Positions 43,248 through 54,600 of a stretch of DNA of 64,000 bases are shown here, piece by piece. Origin of the DNA: Turnera subulata (taxonomy: Eukaryota; Streptophyta; Magnoliopsida; Malpighiales; Passifloraceae). The stretch covers positions 1-64,000 of the forward strand of contig JAKUCV010002299.1 in the NCBI GenBank assembly GCA_028386065.3, in the 5' to 3' direction. The notes under the pieces were generated by a model. It did no database searches. It was not told the DNA's origin and was given only the letters and a program-made list of their open reading frames with translations. How positions within the stretch are numbered: position 1 is the stretch's first letter; the number at the start of each line of letters is the position of its first letter. Made by a program: the position numbers and the translations under genes.

Positions 43248-44440
43248 TCATCGCTTATACTCAATCTTTGATCTTTCATTAAAATATCCATTAAGTTGAT
43301 CAATGAATTCACGAAATCTCTTAGATTTCGCAGCAAACTTCTTCTTACGCTTTTGAAGCTTTCTAGTTATGCGATCTGTCATAACTAGACCTGGCAAAAC
43401 GGGTATTGACACGACAACCCGACACGAACCCGACACGAAATTAGCAGGTATAGGTCAAAGATTTCCAACCCGTTTAGTTAAATGGGTCGACCTGACACGA
43501 CACGAAAATTAGCAGGTCAGGTAGCGGGTTGACCCGCCAACCCGATAGGTACCTGTTTATGACCCAATTATATTTAGGGTATAGATATTTTACTGATTTA
43601 ATATAAGACTTATCCAATATTTAAGGCTAAAGTTACTAAAATTATCCAAAAATACTTCTATAAATGCTTTAAAATATTATTATATTATGATTCTGCAATT
43701 TATAATTTTATTTGATGATTCAAACTCATTTTTAGGCTTGTTAGACTTAATAGGTAACCCGCGGGTCAACCCGAACCCGACACGATAATAAACGGGTTGG
43801 ACACGACACGACACGATTATTAAATGGGTCGGGTCGGGTTGAAGATTTAGAACCCGATTACCTGTTCAACCCGACACGAACCCGACACGACAACACGAAT
43901 TGCCAGGTCTAGTCACAACCATGATGGCTTCCAACTCTTCCTTATTTGATTGAATATCCTTGAGAACCCTTACCTTCTCTGGAGACTCTGATGTCAAAAC
44001 AGGAAAACATATTTCCAGCCGCTTGAAGACCACAAACCAAACCAACACAGTTAACCTCCATCTGTTGACAATGTTCTGCGGAAAGCAATTCAATCAGGGT
44101 TGGAGCTTTCTCCTAATGTTTCTGAAGTTGGTAATCCCAATCCACATCTGCAATTGTTATGCACTAATGTCAGATGTTCAGAACTCAACAAATTAAGTAA
44201 TAAAAATGGGGCACTTGAAGATTGAGCAAAATTTGAGCGAGCACGTATGCATAGGGGTAAAGACATCAATATCAGAACATAGAATTTGTGAACCTTTCCA
44301 AAGTCAATCACACTAATAGTAATAGGTAATGAGGAAGAGCCACCAATATCCAATCTGGCAATCCCATCATTCATGGAAAGCAGATAGCCATTCTCAACAC
44401 CCAAAAGTCTTCCGGATGAATGAACATGAGTGCCAAACAC
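43248..44440 (-). pseudogene. Unidentified gene remnant split by a hAT-like element
   Basis: Three exon-like pieces on the minus strand. 44440-44292 reads HSSGRLLGVENGYLLSM..DFGK and ends at a possible donor. 44155-43920 follows a good acceptor (attgcag) and reads LIELLSAEHCQQMEVNCVGL, with one TAG upstream of this segment and a later frame change. 43920-43248 carries EELEAIM, is cut by the 526-bp element at 43386-43911 and continues in frame as MTDRITRKLQKRKKKFAAKSK..FREFIDQLNGYFNE to a stop. The last part is strongly basic, possibly a coiled coil. I do not recognise the family. Stop, frame change and insertion suggest it is dead. The three pieces may not belong to one gene. Confidence 0.45.
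43386..43911. mobile_element. hAT-like non-autonomous element (526 bp)
   Basis: The TIRs begin TAGACCTGGCAA on both ends (right end read in reverse), and inside each end are ACCCGACACGA-type repeats. The 8-bp flanking duplication GTCATAAC / GTCACAAC has one mismatch, as expected for hAT. Removing the element restores an open frame across the junction of the host sequence. No transposase inside. Confidence 0.88.
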
Positions 44441-44459
44441 ATTACAAAGAAAAGATTAG

Positions 44460-45145
44460 TAGTGGCAAAATGGTTATCCATGGGTTGGGACATAAATGGT
44501 TTATACCCATTTATGATTTATTCATTTATGACCCATCAAAAAATTTAAATGAATAACTATATTCATATTGAACCATTTAATATAGTTCATACCCATCTAT
44601 CCATCTAATTTTAATATCAATTTTTTAAAATTTGTGTTTTAATATTTTTATCCTTATAAATATTACTTCGATCTAGCTCATATTAACCCAAACCAAATAA
44701 GTAAAATTAAGCACGAAAGGGATGGACATGATCGAGCTTAACCTAGCCCACAGGGCCCAATTAGGCCCGCATGGATTAACCCAACTTGGCCCACTTTGGG
44801 CCCAATGAGGCCCATAAGATATGGCCTAAATTCGGCCCAACTCAACCCGCTCGGGGCCTGATTAGGCCCGTCGGTGGACCAAAATGGGCCCAACTGGGCC
44901 CACAAAAGTTGGGTCCGGTCAGGCCCGATATAGGCCCACGTACATAGCTAAATTGAATTATATCATAAATAATTGGGTATCATGAATATTCATTACCCAA
45001 CCCACAAACACCCATAGTTAAATGGGTATATTTTATCCATCAAGACATTTAATTTTACACTAACCTATTTATACCCAAAAGAACCATTTATGATGGTTCC
45101 TAATGGGTGACTTAATGGGTTACCCAACCCATTTTGCCACCACTA
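44460..45145. mobile_element. hAT/MULE-like TIR element (686 bp)
   Basis: The left end is TAGTGGCAAAATGG and the right end, reversed, TAGTGGTGGCAAAATGG. It is flanked on both sides by the identical 11-bp GAAAAGATTAG (44449-44459, 45146-45156). The interior is rich in GGCCCA/TGGGCC repeats and encodes nothing. The TIR style is hAT-like, but an 11-bp TSD would be unusual for hAT. Confidence 0.85.
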
Positions 45146-45287
45146 GAAAAGATTAGCATGCAAATCTGAGAAACAGAAATCATGACAACATACCTGCACA
45201 AAATCCACCTACTTAATAAGAATAGAAAAATGAATGACTGGAAATGATATATACACACTCTAGGACCTCCAAATATTTCGGTAAGAA

Positions 45288-47251
45288 TTATAAACTGATG
45301 CTATGAAGAGAGCATAGCATGCAGTGCATCATATTAAAGCGAGAAGGCAAAGCAGTTTGCATCAACGTCCAACGTGGGCGGAAGTCGGTTGATTTCAACA
45401 CCGCAGGTTGAGGCAACGAGGGTGATGCAAACATTGCCAACTGCAGAGCAGCTGGCCTATCCAGAAAGTACTCCTTGAACATCAGCTTCAGGGACAAAAG
45501 GGAATCCCTAGTAAGCTGTAAATTGAGGTATCCACTGTGCGAGCTTAGCAATTGTTTCTCAACTGAGAAAAGCTCCAAGACTTCTGCTTCTGCTGCTAGA
45601 GACTGGGGAAAGAACAGGTGAATGCAATCTCCATCAAAGTCAGCATTCAAAGGTCCACATATGAGAGGATTAATCTTCACAGTATGATCATCATGTATAT
45701 ACACGGGAAGAGCTTGCAAAGAATGTTTGTGGGTTGTCGGTGGGCCTATTAATGAAGACAATATCACCATCCATGATCCGCCTATGTACAACTTGGCCAG
45801 ATCAAGGTAATGTGTGCCCCTTTGAACCTTCCCTCAGGGAATAGGTAGAATATCCATCTCGATATGCCAAGCACAATTTGTTGTCCACAAGCTTTTGCAG
45901 GTACTCCTTATTGTGGTCAGCTACCCTCTCTTCAAATGCGATCCTCTGATCAATCTCATAAGCGATCCCTATTTCATTCACCTGCTTATAAGAATCACCC
46001 GTGATGACACTACGAGAAGCAAATCCACAACCCTTCCTAATGAACAAAGTTTTCATCTTCTCAAGCCAAGCATTCTTTGAGGATTCAATGGCTTGCTTGT
46101 TTACACCGTATCCAGGCTCCACGTCACGGGCAGATTTTGTGGCACCCCTAGCTTGAAGATAACTATCAACTGCCACTTGCAAATCATTCGCTTCAACTTC
46201 ATGAGATTCAAAATTTGGTGCACCAGAGCGTGAACTTTTGATGGGATCGACTTGCCTAAGAACTTTCTTGAGCATGGATAACGAAGGATCCTGCAATATA
46301 ACATGGTTGTCGTTAGGTATCAAATGGACAAAAACAAGGCAAGAAACACAGCAGCAAGATTGTTTAAGGAAAAAAAGAACTGATCAGTTTATCATTTTCT
46401 TACCGAGGACTTGATGCTAACACCATCTGAAATATCCGGCAGAGACAAACAGTTCGGAGGAACAGGTATGCATTGAAGGATAATAAACCCCTCTTGAGGG
46501 AAATAACCTTTCTCACCAAGCTTTTTCCTGCTATATATCCCGCGGTATTCTCTTCGAAATTTTCAGGACCTGTTATGTGTCCATTTAAATCCCATGGAGG
46601 AGACGCAGAGAGGAAGAAAACCCATATATAAGTAATTAATCATGTTTCCGACCAATGCAACAAGCTGTACAGATGCAATGGTCACAAGCAAGATAGCGAG
46701 GAAATATATGTGAGATCTTCAGAGACAAGTTATTTCATAGGTGATACATAGGACAGCAATTAAGATACATAGGTGAGCTTGTTCAAGACTGGGACCAAGA
46801 AATTGGCCAACAGTAAGCCAGTCAGCTGGAGGCATTTTTCATGTATGATTACACTTGGGATGTGACAAATAACGAGCAAAAAATGAATGGGATCAGAAAA
46901 ATGAAAAACGGAAAGATCTTGTCCACAGATATGCCAACAAACAAACACAATACTCTGACAGTAAATTAACAGAACTATAGACATATCAAGGGCTTCGACT
47001 TTGTATGTTCTTTCTTATATGTAGAAAACTTGGAAGTCAAAATAGGAAAAATTAATGTAAACCAGGTTCAATAGAGCCAAACCTCAAACGGAAGCAATGC
47101 ACGTGTATGGCTGTCACCATAGCGAAAACGATAGCTTTCCAAGAAATTCCATGCACCATCTCGCAGTCTTGATTTTAGACGGTAGCTTCAATTGCAAGAA
47201 AGAAGCACCATCTGTTTTTTTGATGTTTTGAACAGAAACTTGTGAACACTC
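45288..47251 (-). pseudogene. NRPE1: Fragment of NRPE1 (RNA polymerase V largest subunit)
   Basis: Three exons are recognisable: 47251-47083 (DGASFLQLKLPSK, WNFLESYRF), 46569-46404 (KGYFPQEGFI, PVPPNCLSLPDISDGVS) and 46290 to about 45300 (RSGAPNFESHEVEANDLQ, FIRKGCGFASRSVITGDSY, ADFDGDCIHLFFPQSL). NRPE1 is the catalytic subunit of plant Pol V in RNA-directed DNA methylation; the DFDGD metal site is intact. HLFFPQSL and FSVEKQLLSSH mark NRPE1 rather than NRPD1. It is broken: a frameshift near 46535, a TGA at 45802-45804 and an extra C near 45745. The N-terminal zinc-binding exons and everything after the active-site exon are missing. The exon-intron pattern is kept, so it arose by DNA duplication, not by retroposition. 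A functional copy must exist elsewhere. Confidence 0.9.
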
Positions 47252-47538
47252 CTACAAAACAGAAAATAAATTGAGGAAAACTTTATCTGTGCAATAAGCT
47301 GTTCTGTAAGTACTGGATAACAGCCTTGGATAAAACTTTCAAGCCAAATAGAATCCTATGATTGTGTATTTAAAATTTTAATATTTAGGATAGAGAATTA
47401 GGTTTATAATTTGGCAACTAGGATTCATGATTTAAGATTTCATGTTAAAAATTTTAAAATTTAATGTATAATTTTGAATTTTTAAGGTTTAAAATTTATA
47501 TTTAATATTTTAGGATTTAAGATTTAATGCTTAGGATT

Positions 47539-47754
47539 TTAAGCTTTATAGTTTATAATTTTAGGTATTAAGATTAAGATTTTGTAAAATAGGAAGGGCC
47601 ATTGGGATAGATTGCAAGGAATAATAAGCACCACACCCCACCATCTACAAAGCCTCTGCCAAATCCTCCAAGAAAAAGAAAGAACAGTACAGTGATAAAT
47701 GTGATGTAGATTCTGTACTAGCATTGCTGAACGGACTATAGGCATTTTCCACAA
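47539..47754 (-). pseudogene. LINE zinc-finger (zf-RVT) fragment
   Basis: HHIYHCTVLSFSWRIWQRLC resembles the H-x-L/F-x-H-C...W end of the zf-RVT domain that follows reverse transcriptase in plant LINEs. It is isolated and without flanking LINE sequence. 47.25-47.54 kb beside it is a decayed TTTAGGATTTAA-type AT repeat. Confidence 0.5.
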
Positions 47755-47811
47755 ATATAAGACCGCGGGGCGACATAGGATTTGTCTTGCTACAATTAAT
47801 ATCCATGTTAA

Positions 47812-48027
47812 TTAGTTGTCACAAATATTTAATATATTTGTGTGACAATTAAAATTCAAGAGATACTCAGTCTCCATATTCCTGCTCACTATATCTGCCT
47901 CAAGACCCTCTCTTGCACTGCATGCATCAATATTTGTTGTCACCTCTTCAATGAACTGAAGAGCTTTAGCGTCATTCTTGCATGCAGGGCCTTGACGGGT
48001 CGATGAGAGAATTGAATCCACAACCAT
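47812..48027 (-). other. Exon-like unidentified segment
   Basis: The frame reads VVDSILSSTRQGPACKNDAK, then QFIEEVTTNIDACSAREGLE. The composition is protein-like, but the 3' part (from about 47872 down) is the dispersed repeat shared with 8.5 kb. I do not recognise it. 48.03-48.55 kb is AT-rich spacer with nothing visible. Confidence 0.25.
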
Positions 48028-48722
48028 TATATGATTTCAAACTTTTACATAAATTTTTAATTACGTAACTTTTGTTAATTTTTTATGAGATATGGTGTTT
48101 GCGTTTAATATATCATGATAACAACTGGGAGGGAAAAAAAAATCATTATTTTCCTTTCCATTTTATGTAGAAGAAAAAGTGTTTTGGGGTTTACTAAGAA
48201 ATCGAGATTTTACTGCTCTGGCACATCTACTTGAGAAAGGAAACTGATGCCCACAATTCACGAAAAATTGGATCGTCGCCACCTATTATTCAGCCTTGTC
48301 ATGCCTGTCATGAACTTGTATCGTACATTATCAATTAACATCAAGGAAAGAAAAGTCTAATTATAATTTACCATTTTAATTTGGGGCTAATTAAATTACA
48401 TGCCACGGATTTATATTTTCCGATATCAAAGAATGCATTTGTTTTCTCAAAACTAGTAGCATCTTCCCTTTTTCTTTTGTTGCTTTGCTTCTTTTAATTA
48501 GAAATGATGTCGATCACGTGTGATATTGGGTTGGTGACTTTTATTTTTGCTCTCCTTTTTTTTTTTTTTGAAGAAGGCGGCGCAAGGCCTATATTAAATC
48601 AAGTATAAAAAACAACACAGGGCCAGGAAACCCCAACACAATCCTGCATAAGCAGTGGTAAACATTTCTGTGGGGGGAGGCAATCTCATGATAACCAATG
48701 GCAAGAGTCTAACCAACATTTG

Positions 48723-51700
48723 CTAGAAGATCTGCGACTTGATTTCCTTCTCGATGTGTGTGATGACATTGCACTGTCCAATCTCTCGGGAAAGGAGATC
48801 CCTTAAAGCCAACAGTAAGGGGTCCCTAAACTGACCAATCCCATCTCCCATAAGAGTAGACACTAGAGGGGCCGAATCCATCTCAAGAATCACTTTGCAC
48901 AGGTTCATATTCCATGCCAATCTAAGACCATAAAGGGCAGCCCAACACTCAGCAGTAAATGCCGAGCACAATCCCAAATTGGCTGAAAAACCCGACAACC
49001 AGCAACCCGAGGCATCTCTGATCACACCCCCTACACTTGCCAAACCGAGATTACCTTTTAATGCACCATCTGTATTAATCTTTACCCACTCTTCTAGTGG
49101 TCTAACCCATCCCACCAATCACCTACTCCCATGAATTGGAGAATCAATATTGGGGATCGTATTCATAGCCACATCATGAAGTCTTGCTTCCTCAAGTATC
49201 ACCATGATGGAACCACAATGTATATTGGCTTTGCGAAAAATCTACTCATTTCTCCACCTCGACATCCACCATACCGTGTTTGCAAAGATAGCAGCCCATG
49301 AAATTGAATCTGAATACATATCCTTAGATTGCAAATTATTCAACAACCAGCTCTTCAAAGAACCAGAATTGAATTCATCCCAGTAGGCACGTGGAACAAG
49401 TCTCCTCCAAAATCTTTGAGCACGCCAACATGATCTAAGAACATGCAAAGTGTTTTCTTCCATACCTGGGCATGCTTCGCAATAGCTAGAATCAACAAAG
49501 TGTCTTTTAAACCGTTGGCTATTAGTCATTAGCTTGTCATGAGCCGCCAACCACAAAAAATGCCGAATTCTGTGAGGCCCTCTCCACTTCCAAATCCATT
49601 TCCATAGGTCACTACCAACATCCCAACTATGCTTCTCTAGGAGTTCATAAGCAGTTTTAGTAGTAAAGTTACCATCAGAAGAAGATGTCCAGGCAACCAC
49701 ATCTTGTATGAATTCATCACATGGCGGATGTATTGCGGCAATTTTAAGCAACACCACTGAGGGAAGCAGATGTTGAAAAACTTCCCATTTCTATTGTCCA
49801 GACTCTGTCGCCAAATCACGAACACTCAAATTAATTAGTGAACGTGGCACCTCTGAAATAGCATAAGAAAGTAGAGGACTATCACAACCTTTAACCCATT
49901 GGTCATGCCAAAATCTAACCAGATTGCCTGCACCAACATGCCAAGAAACACCCTTTACAAGCACTGGCCATAACCCCACGATGGCTCTCCATAAAGGCGA
50001 AGTTTGCCGCCTATGCACAATCTCCGGTATCAAAGTCATACCAACCTTGTATTTGTGAAATAGAACCCTGACCCATAACTTGTCTCTAAATTGTGTCATG
50101 TTCCGGCAAAGTTTCAAAATAAATGTCTCATTCATAGAGCCAAGCCTCATAAACCCAAGCCACCATGTGATCTAGGTTGGCAAAGAGTTCGCCAGTTAAT
50201 AAGATGGGTTTTCCTGCCATCATTCCTATCTCCCCATACAAATTTTTGACAAAGTTTCTCTATTTCATTGCAAATCCAAATAGGAAGCTTAGCTATCTGC
50301 ATAGTAAATAGAGGGATAGACATCACAACCGATTGATACAATGTTATTCTCCCTGTCAATGACAACTGGTCAGACTTCCATCCAGCTAATCTACTTTGAA
50401 CTTTTTCCACCAGATGCAAGTAAGTGTTACGAGAGACCCTTCCATGAATAATTGGGAAGCCTAAATACTTTCCAAGGTCATTACACTGAGTAAAGCCACT
50501 AACATCACAAATAGCCTTAGCTAACTGCTCATCAATGTTTTTTGAAAAGAAAATTCTGGACTTAGTTGCACTCACTTTCTGACCAAAAAAGCTACAAAAC
50601 AGCTCTAAATAAGACCTTATAACCCCTATTTGCTCCACATCTGCCTCTAAGAAAAGAAACATATCATAAAAAAATAACAAATGAGAAACTTTAGGTCCAT
50701 TCCCTACAAATGCAAATGGCTTCCAAAGGTCCCTGTCAACCAAATCCCCAATAAGTTGTGATAACCTCTCGATGCAAAGAATAAAAAGATAAGGAGATAA
50801 AGGATCCCCTTTCCGGACACCTCTAGAAGGGGCAAAACTGTAGAGGGAAGGCCATTCCAAAGCACCTGGAATGAGGATGATGAGAGGCACTCCATAATCA
50901 GTCTAATAAATTCATGCGGAAACCCAATATCCTGTAGTGTATCATGAACAAAAGACCAACTAAGGCAGTCGTATGCTTTCTCCAAATCAATCTTGATCGC
51001 CATATAGCCTTTCTTTCCTTTCAATTGCCTTAAAGAGTGGACAACCTCCTGTGCAACAATAACATTATTAGTAATACACCGATTGGGGATAAAACTACTT
51101 TGAGTGTCACTGATGAGTTTAGACAATAAGCCCTAGACCCGATTAACAATTACTTTCGTAACCAGTTTATAAGTGACATTACATAACCCAATCGGTCTGA
51201 ATTGACTCATGACTTCAGGGTGATGCACTTTCGGGATAAGTGTCAAGTAAGTTTGGTTAACTTCCTTTATATTCCGGTGGCCACTGAATATCTCCATGAC
51301 AAATTTCGTAACAGTCGCCCCCACTATACCCCAATGCTTCTGATAGAAGTCTGCCTGAAAACCATCTGGGCCCGGTGCCTTGAGGCCCTCCATCTTTAGA
51401 AGGGCTTTGAAAATTTCCTCAGCCGTAACAGACCCTCTCAACGTGTCCACCTCATGCTCAGTCAAAACATGAAACTTGCCACTATTAGGAAAAGAACCAT
51501 CAGTAGCTCTTTCCTGTGAAAACAACACCCCGTAATAATTCCGTGCCAAAGTTCGCAGCCCTCCATCATCAGTAATCCAGCAACCCGAATCATCTTTGAG
51601 AGCTAAAATCCGATTCCTCTTCCTTCTGACCAATGTAGTCGTATGGAAAAATCTAGTGTTGTGGTCGTCATGTTGGATCCAATGAATCCCCGACTTCTTC

Positions 51701-52730
51701 AACCATAACATCTCTTCTTGAGAGGCAAGTTGATCATACTCTTCCATCAGTTCATTCTCCAGGTTTGCCAAAAAGGGATTCCAATTAGTTGAAAGTGCAC
51801 TTTCGATTCCATTTAATCTTGCCACAACCCGTTTTTTCCTTTTAAAAATATTCCCAAATACGGATTTATTCCACACTTCATCTGCTCACGAAACACAGAC
51901 AACATGTGATGGAGACACACATCTTTACTCCAAACTGAAGTTAAAAACTGCCTAAAGTCTTCATGAAGAGTCCAAGCATGCTCAAAATAGAAAGGTCTTG
52001 GCACTCTACCATCCAACCCTCTTCCAAAACATTTCAGTATAATCGGATGATGATCAGACTTAAGCCTTGGTAGATGAGCCACATATGCCTCTGGAAAGGA
52101 GTGAATCCAAGCCGAATTGGACACAGTACGATCCAATCTTTAAAAAATCCTCTCAAATCCTTGCAATCTTGGCCCCTTCTAAGTGAATCTTAGACCGATA
52201 AATCCCAGATCAAGTAATCGGGAATTCTCCAACCATTTACTAAACCGCAACCCTCTAGTATTATCAATAGGTGGCCCTCCTTTACGCTCTTCAAGAATTT
52301 TAATCTCATTAAAGTTGCCAATAACCACCCATGGGTCAACCATATCCTGTGACAAAGTTGATAATTTATCAAAAAGTTGCCTTTTCAATCGACTGTCTGG
52401 GTTTGCGTAAATTACTGTGAGAAACCATCTACCCGAAGCATTATTCTCTAATTTAATATGTACAAAACCGTCACCACTGTCTTCTACTTGAACAACAAAG
52501 TTACCAGATCTCCAAACCACCCACAACCCCCCTGAGAAACCCCTGGCTTCGACTTTGAAGTGAAAGGGGAAGCCCATACTACGAATAACTCGATCCGCAG
52601 CCAGCCCACTAACCCTTGGTTTTGAAATAACTGCCATATCAAAATGGTGTACTCGCAACAAATCAATGAAAAAAATAGTTAAAAAGCAAGGACTAGTAGC
52701 ACCCCGCGCATTCCAATATAGACAATTCAT
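48723..52730 (-). pseudogene. LINE ORF2 polyprotein (EN-RT-zf-RVT-RNase H), dead
   Basis: Begins MNCLYWNARGATSPCF. The endonuclease has SKPRVSG where the catalytic Glu is expected (usually E-PRVSG) and GNFNEI for GDFNEI, so two catalytic residues are lost. The reverse transcriptase keeps PGPDGF, YLTLIPKV, FRPIGLCN, IDLEKAYD and GDPLSPYLF, but the FADD box reads FYDM. A frameshift falls near 50850 and stops occur near 51133, 50147, 49791 and 49242. The zinc finger region has YCEACPG..HVLRSC. RNase H keeps INTDGA, TAECWAAL and EMDS, but its last motif is destroyed. Several of the damaging changes are G-to-A, as expected from deamination of methylated cytosines. Confidence 0.88.
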
Positions 52731-52766
52731 TATTAAATGATTTAAGGAAAAAGATAACCTGGCTTA

Positions 52767-54545
52767 CTAGGCTACGGGCGTACAGCCCGCACCATTGTGG
52801 ACAGCACCACCATCAACGTCCCTTGACATTGTTGACTTCATCTCTCCTAGTACCACAGCTTGGACTGACCCCAACACCTTTCCAGGATCTGGTGGGTCAC
52901 TAGATGTTCTCGGACCCCAAAAACTCTCCATACTTTCTAGTGGGATTGATGAAATAACTGCACCAGTCGCAGTAGAGAGGGAAGAGGGATTAGGAGTCAT
53001 GACAGGTAAATGAGGATTGGCACTAACTGGAGCTTGCTGGAAAACATGTGGATGATAGACACTACGCACGGGTTGCTTTTGCTGTACTTGAGTTGAAACT
53101 GTAGAGGTAGACATGGCTCCCTGAATTGAAGCTTTTTCCTTAACAATTCCCTCCATATCAAAGACTTGCTTCATCTTGCCCTTAGCCATCCGAGAACCCT
53201 CAGTTGACCTCTCACCGCTATGAGTCTGAGGCCAAACCGTGTTCGTTCGAATAGCAGGAGGTACATTAAAGACCTTCACCGAACCCACTGGAGTACTCGC
53301 ATTCTCCTCTTCTGTAACATCTGCCAATACATCAAATCGCAAAGAATTACCAGCCATGAAAACCTCCGGCATTGCCGGTACAACCAGCTTGCTATTCTTA
53401 CGATGTGGCATAGAAGATTGAGACTTGAACCCTTGTTGGTGTTGCACAGTTGACGTCTCAGTTCTGTTGTTCCTTCGACGCCAACGTTTAGAAATCATCC
53501 ACGGACCAAAAGCCTCGAGAACTTCTGGGTGAGTGAAAGCTTCCCGCACTTCAGCATTAACCACCCCCTCATCCACCAGTTTCTCCACGTCCGAATTCAC
53601 AACATTCAAAGAATAGTGATCTCTAATGTGCCCAACTCTACCACACTCAAAACAGATGTCTTGAGTGCCCTCATATACCACCCTCCAGATCCTGTGCCTC
53701 AACTTAAACTTGAACTTCAATGGTTTCATGAGGTCTACCTCAACACAAACTCGTGCAAAATTACATCGAGACGACTCAAGAGTAGCCTTATCAAACTTCG
53801 CCACACCCCAAATACGACTTCCAATCAACACCAGCACCTCCCGATGGTAGTATTCCAAATCCAATTTAGGGAACTGAACCCACACAATTGCCTTATCAAT
53901 GATTGCACTGTCTGGGTCAAAAATGAGTCTCCTACCTTCTCACAATCACCACATGATCCAACACCATCCATGGCCCCTCAAAGAGCACTCTATCATAGTC
54001 TTCATCATTTGTGAATCTAAGCTAGTAATAATCGTTACCCATGTCAGCCATTGTCACATGCCCTTTAAGCTTCCATTGATTCAATAACGATCTGTGAAGG
54101 AAACGGTACCCCACTCGCTTACCCAAAACCTTGAAAAATAGAGTACGGAGCCATGGGCGCCTGATACGCTTCTTCAACTCCGACAACAACCGAATCACTG
54201 GGCAATCTTCTTCCTCATCTTCCTCTTCGTCCGACCCCGAGTCTGCATAATAGTCATCCTAATCTTGTTCGTAATCCGCCATAGGAGTGTCACTTGGGCC
54301 AACCAACATCTCCTTGTATGACGTCTTACGACGGGTTTCCTCTCTCTGCGGGCACTCATTGTTAGCAGATTGCACAGGTTCAGCTTGACACACAAACCCT
54401 TCTACTCAATGGAACCGTCTCCAACTGAGACCTTTACCTTTTTATTGCTTCTTTCCACTTGATCTTTTTCTTGGACAGATTGCTCAGTGATCATAGGCAC
54501 CGTCGCTTCAGTGGCAGCGTTGGGGCAGGATGTCTCAATAACCAT
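52767..54545 (-). pseudogene. LINE ORF1 (DUF4283 and zinc knuckle), broken
   Basis: Starts at an ATG at 54545 ([15 protein letters not shown]...ERSNKKVKV), is interrupted by a stop near 54410 and further changes to about 53890, then is open for 372 codons. The open part has WVQFPKLDLEYYH, RVCVEVDLMKPLKFKFKL and a zinc knuckle CFECGRVGHIRDHY, where the last Cys has become Tyr. A Ser/Thr/Pro-rich tail follows. It ends about 35 bases before ORF2. Confidence 0.82.
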
Positions 54546-54600
54546 TACTGGTGCTACCTGATTTGGACAAAGGGAAGCGCTTGCCCTTCTATTTTATAAA

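Larger units (their letters stand above)
48556..54600 (-). mobile_element. Near full-length L1-type LINE, inactive
   Basis: On the minus strand the order is ORF1 (54545 to 52767), ORF2 endonuclease (52730-52179), reverse transcriptase (about 51876-50150), zf-RVT (49757-49242), RNase H (49118-48723), then a short 3' UTR and a poly(A) tract (T-run at 48556-48570). About 6 kb, the normal length for such plant LINEs. Every domain has damage. The 5' end is only approximate and no convincing TSD was found by eye. Confidence 0.9.

Noticed and set aside
45288..46290. Assignment to NRPD1 (Pol IV) instead of NRPE1
   Set aside because: HLFFPQSL and FSVEKQLLSSH match the NRPE1 form; Pol IV differs after the DFDGD motif.
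47340..47600. Interstitial telomere-like repeat (TTTAGGATTTAA)
   Set aside because: Units are irregular and do not match TTTAGGG; simply a decayed AT-rich repeat.
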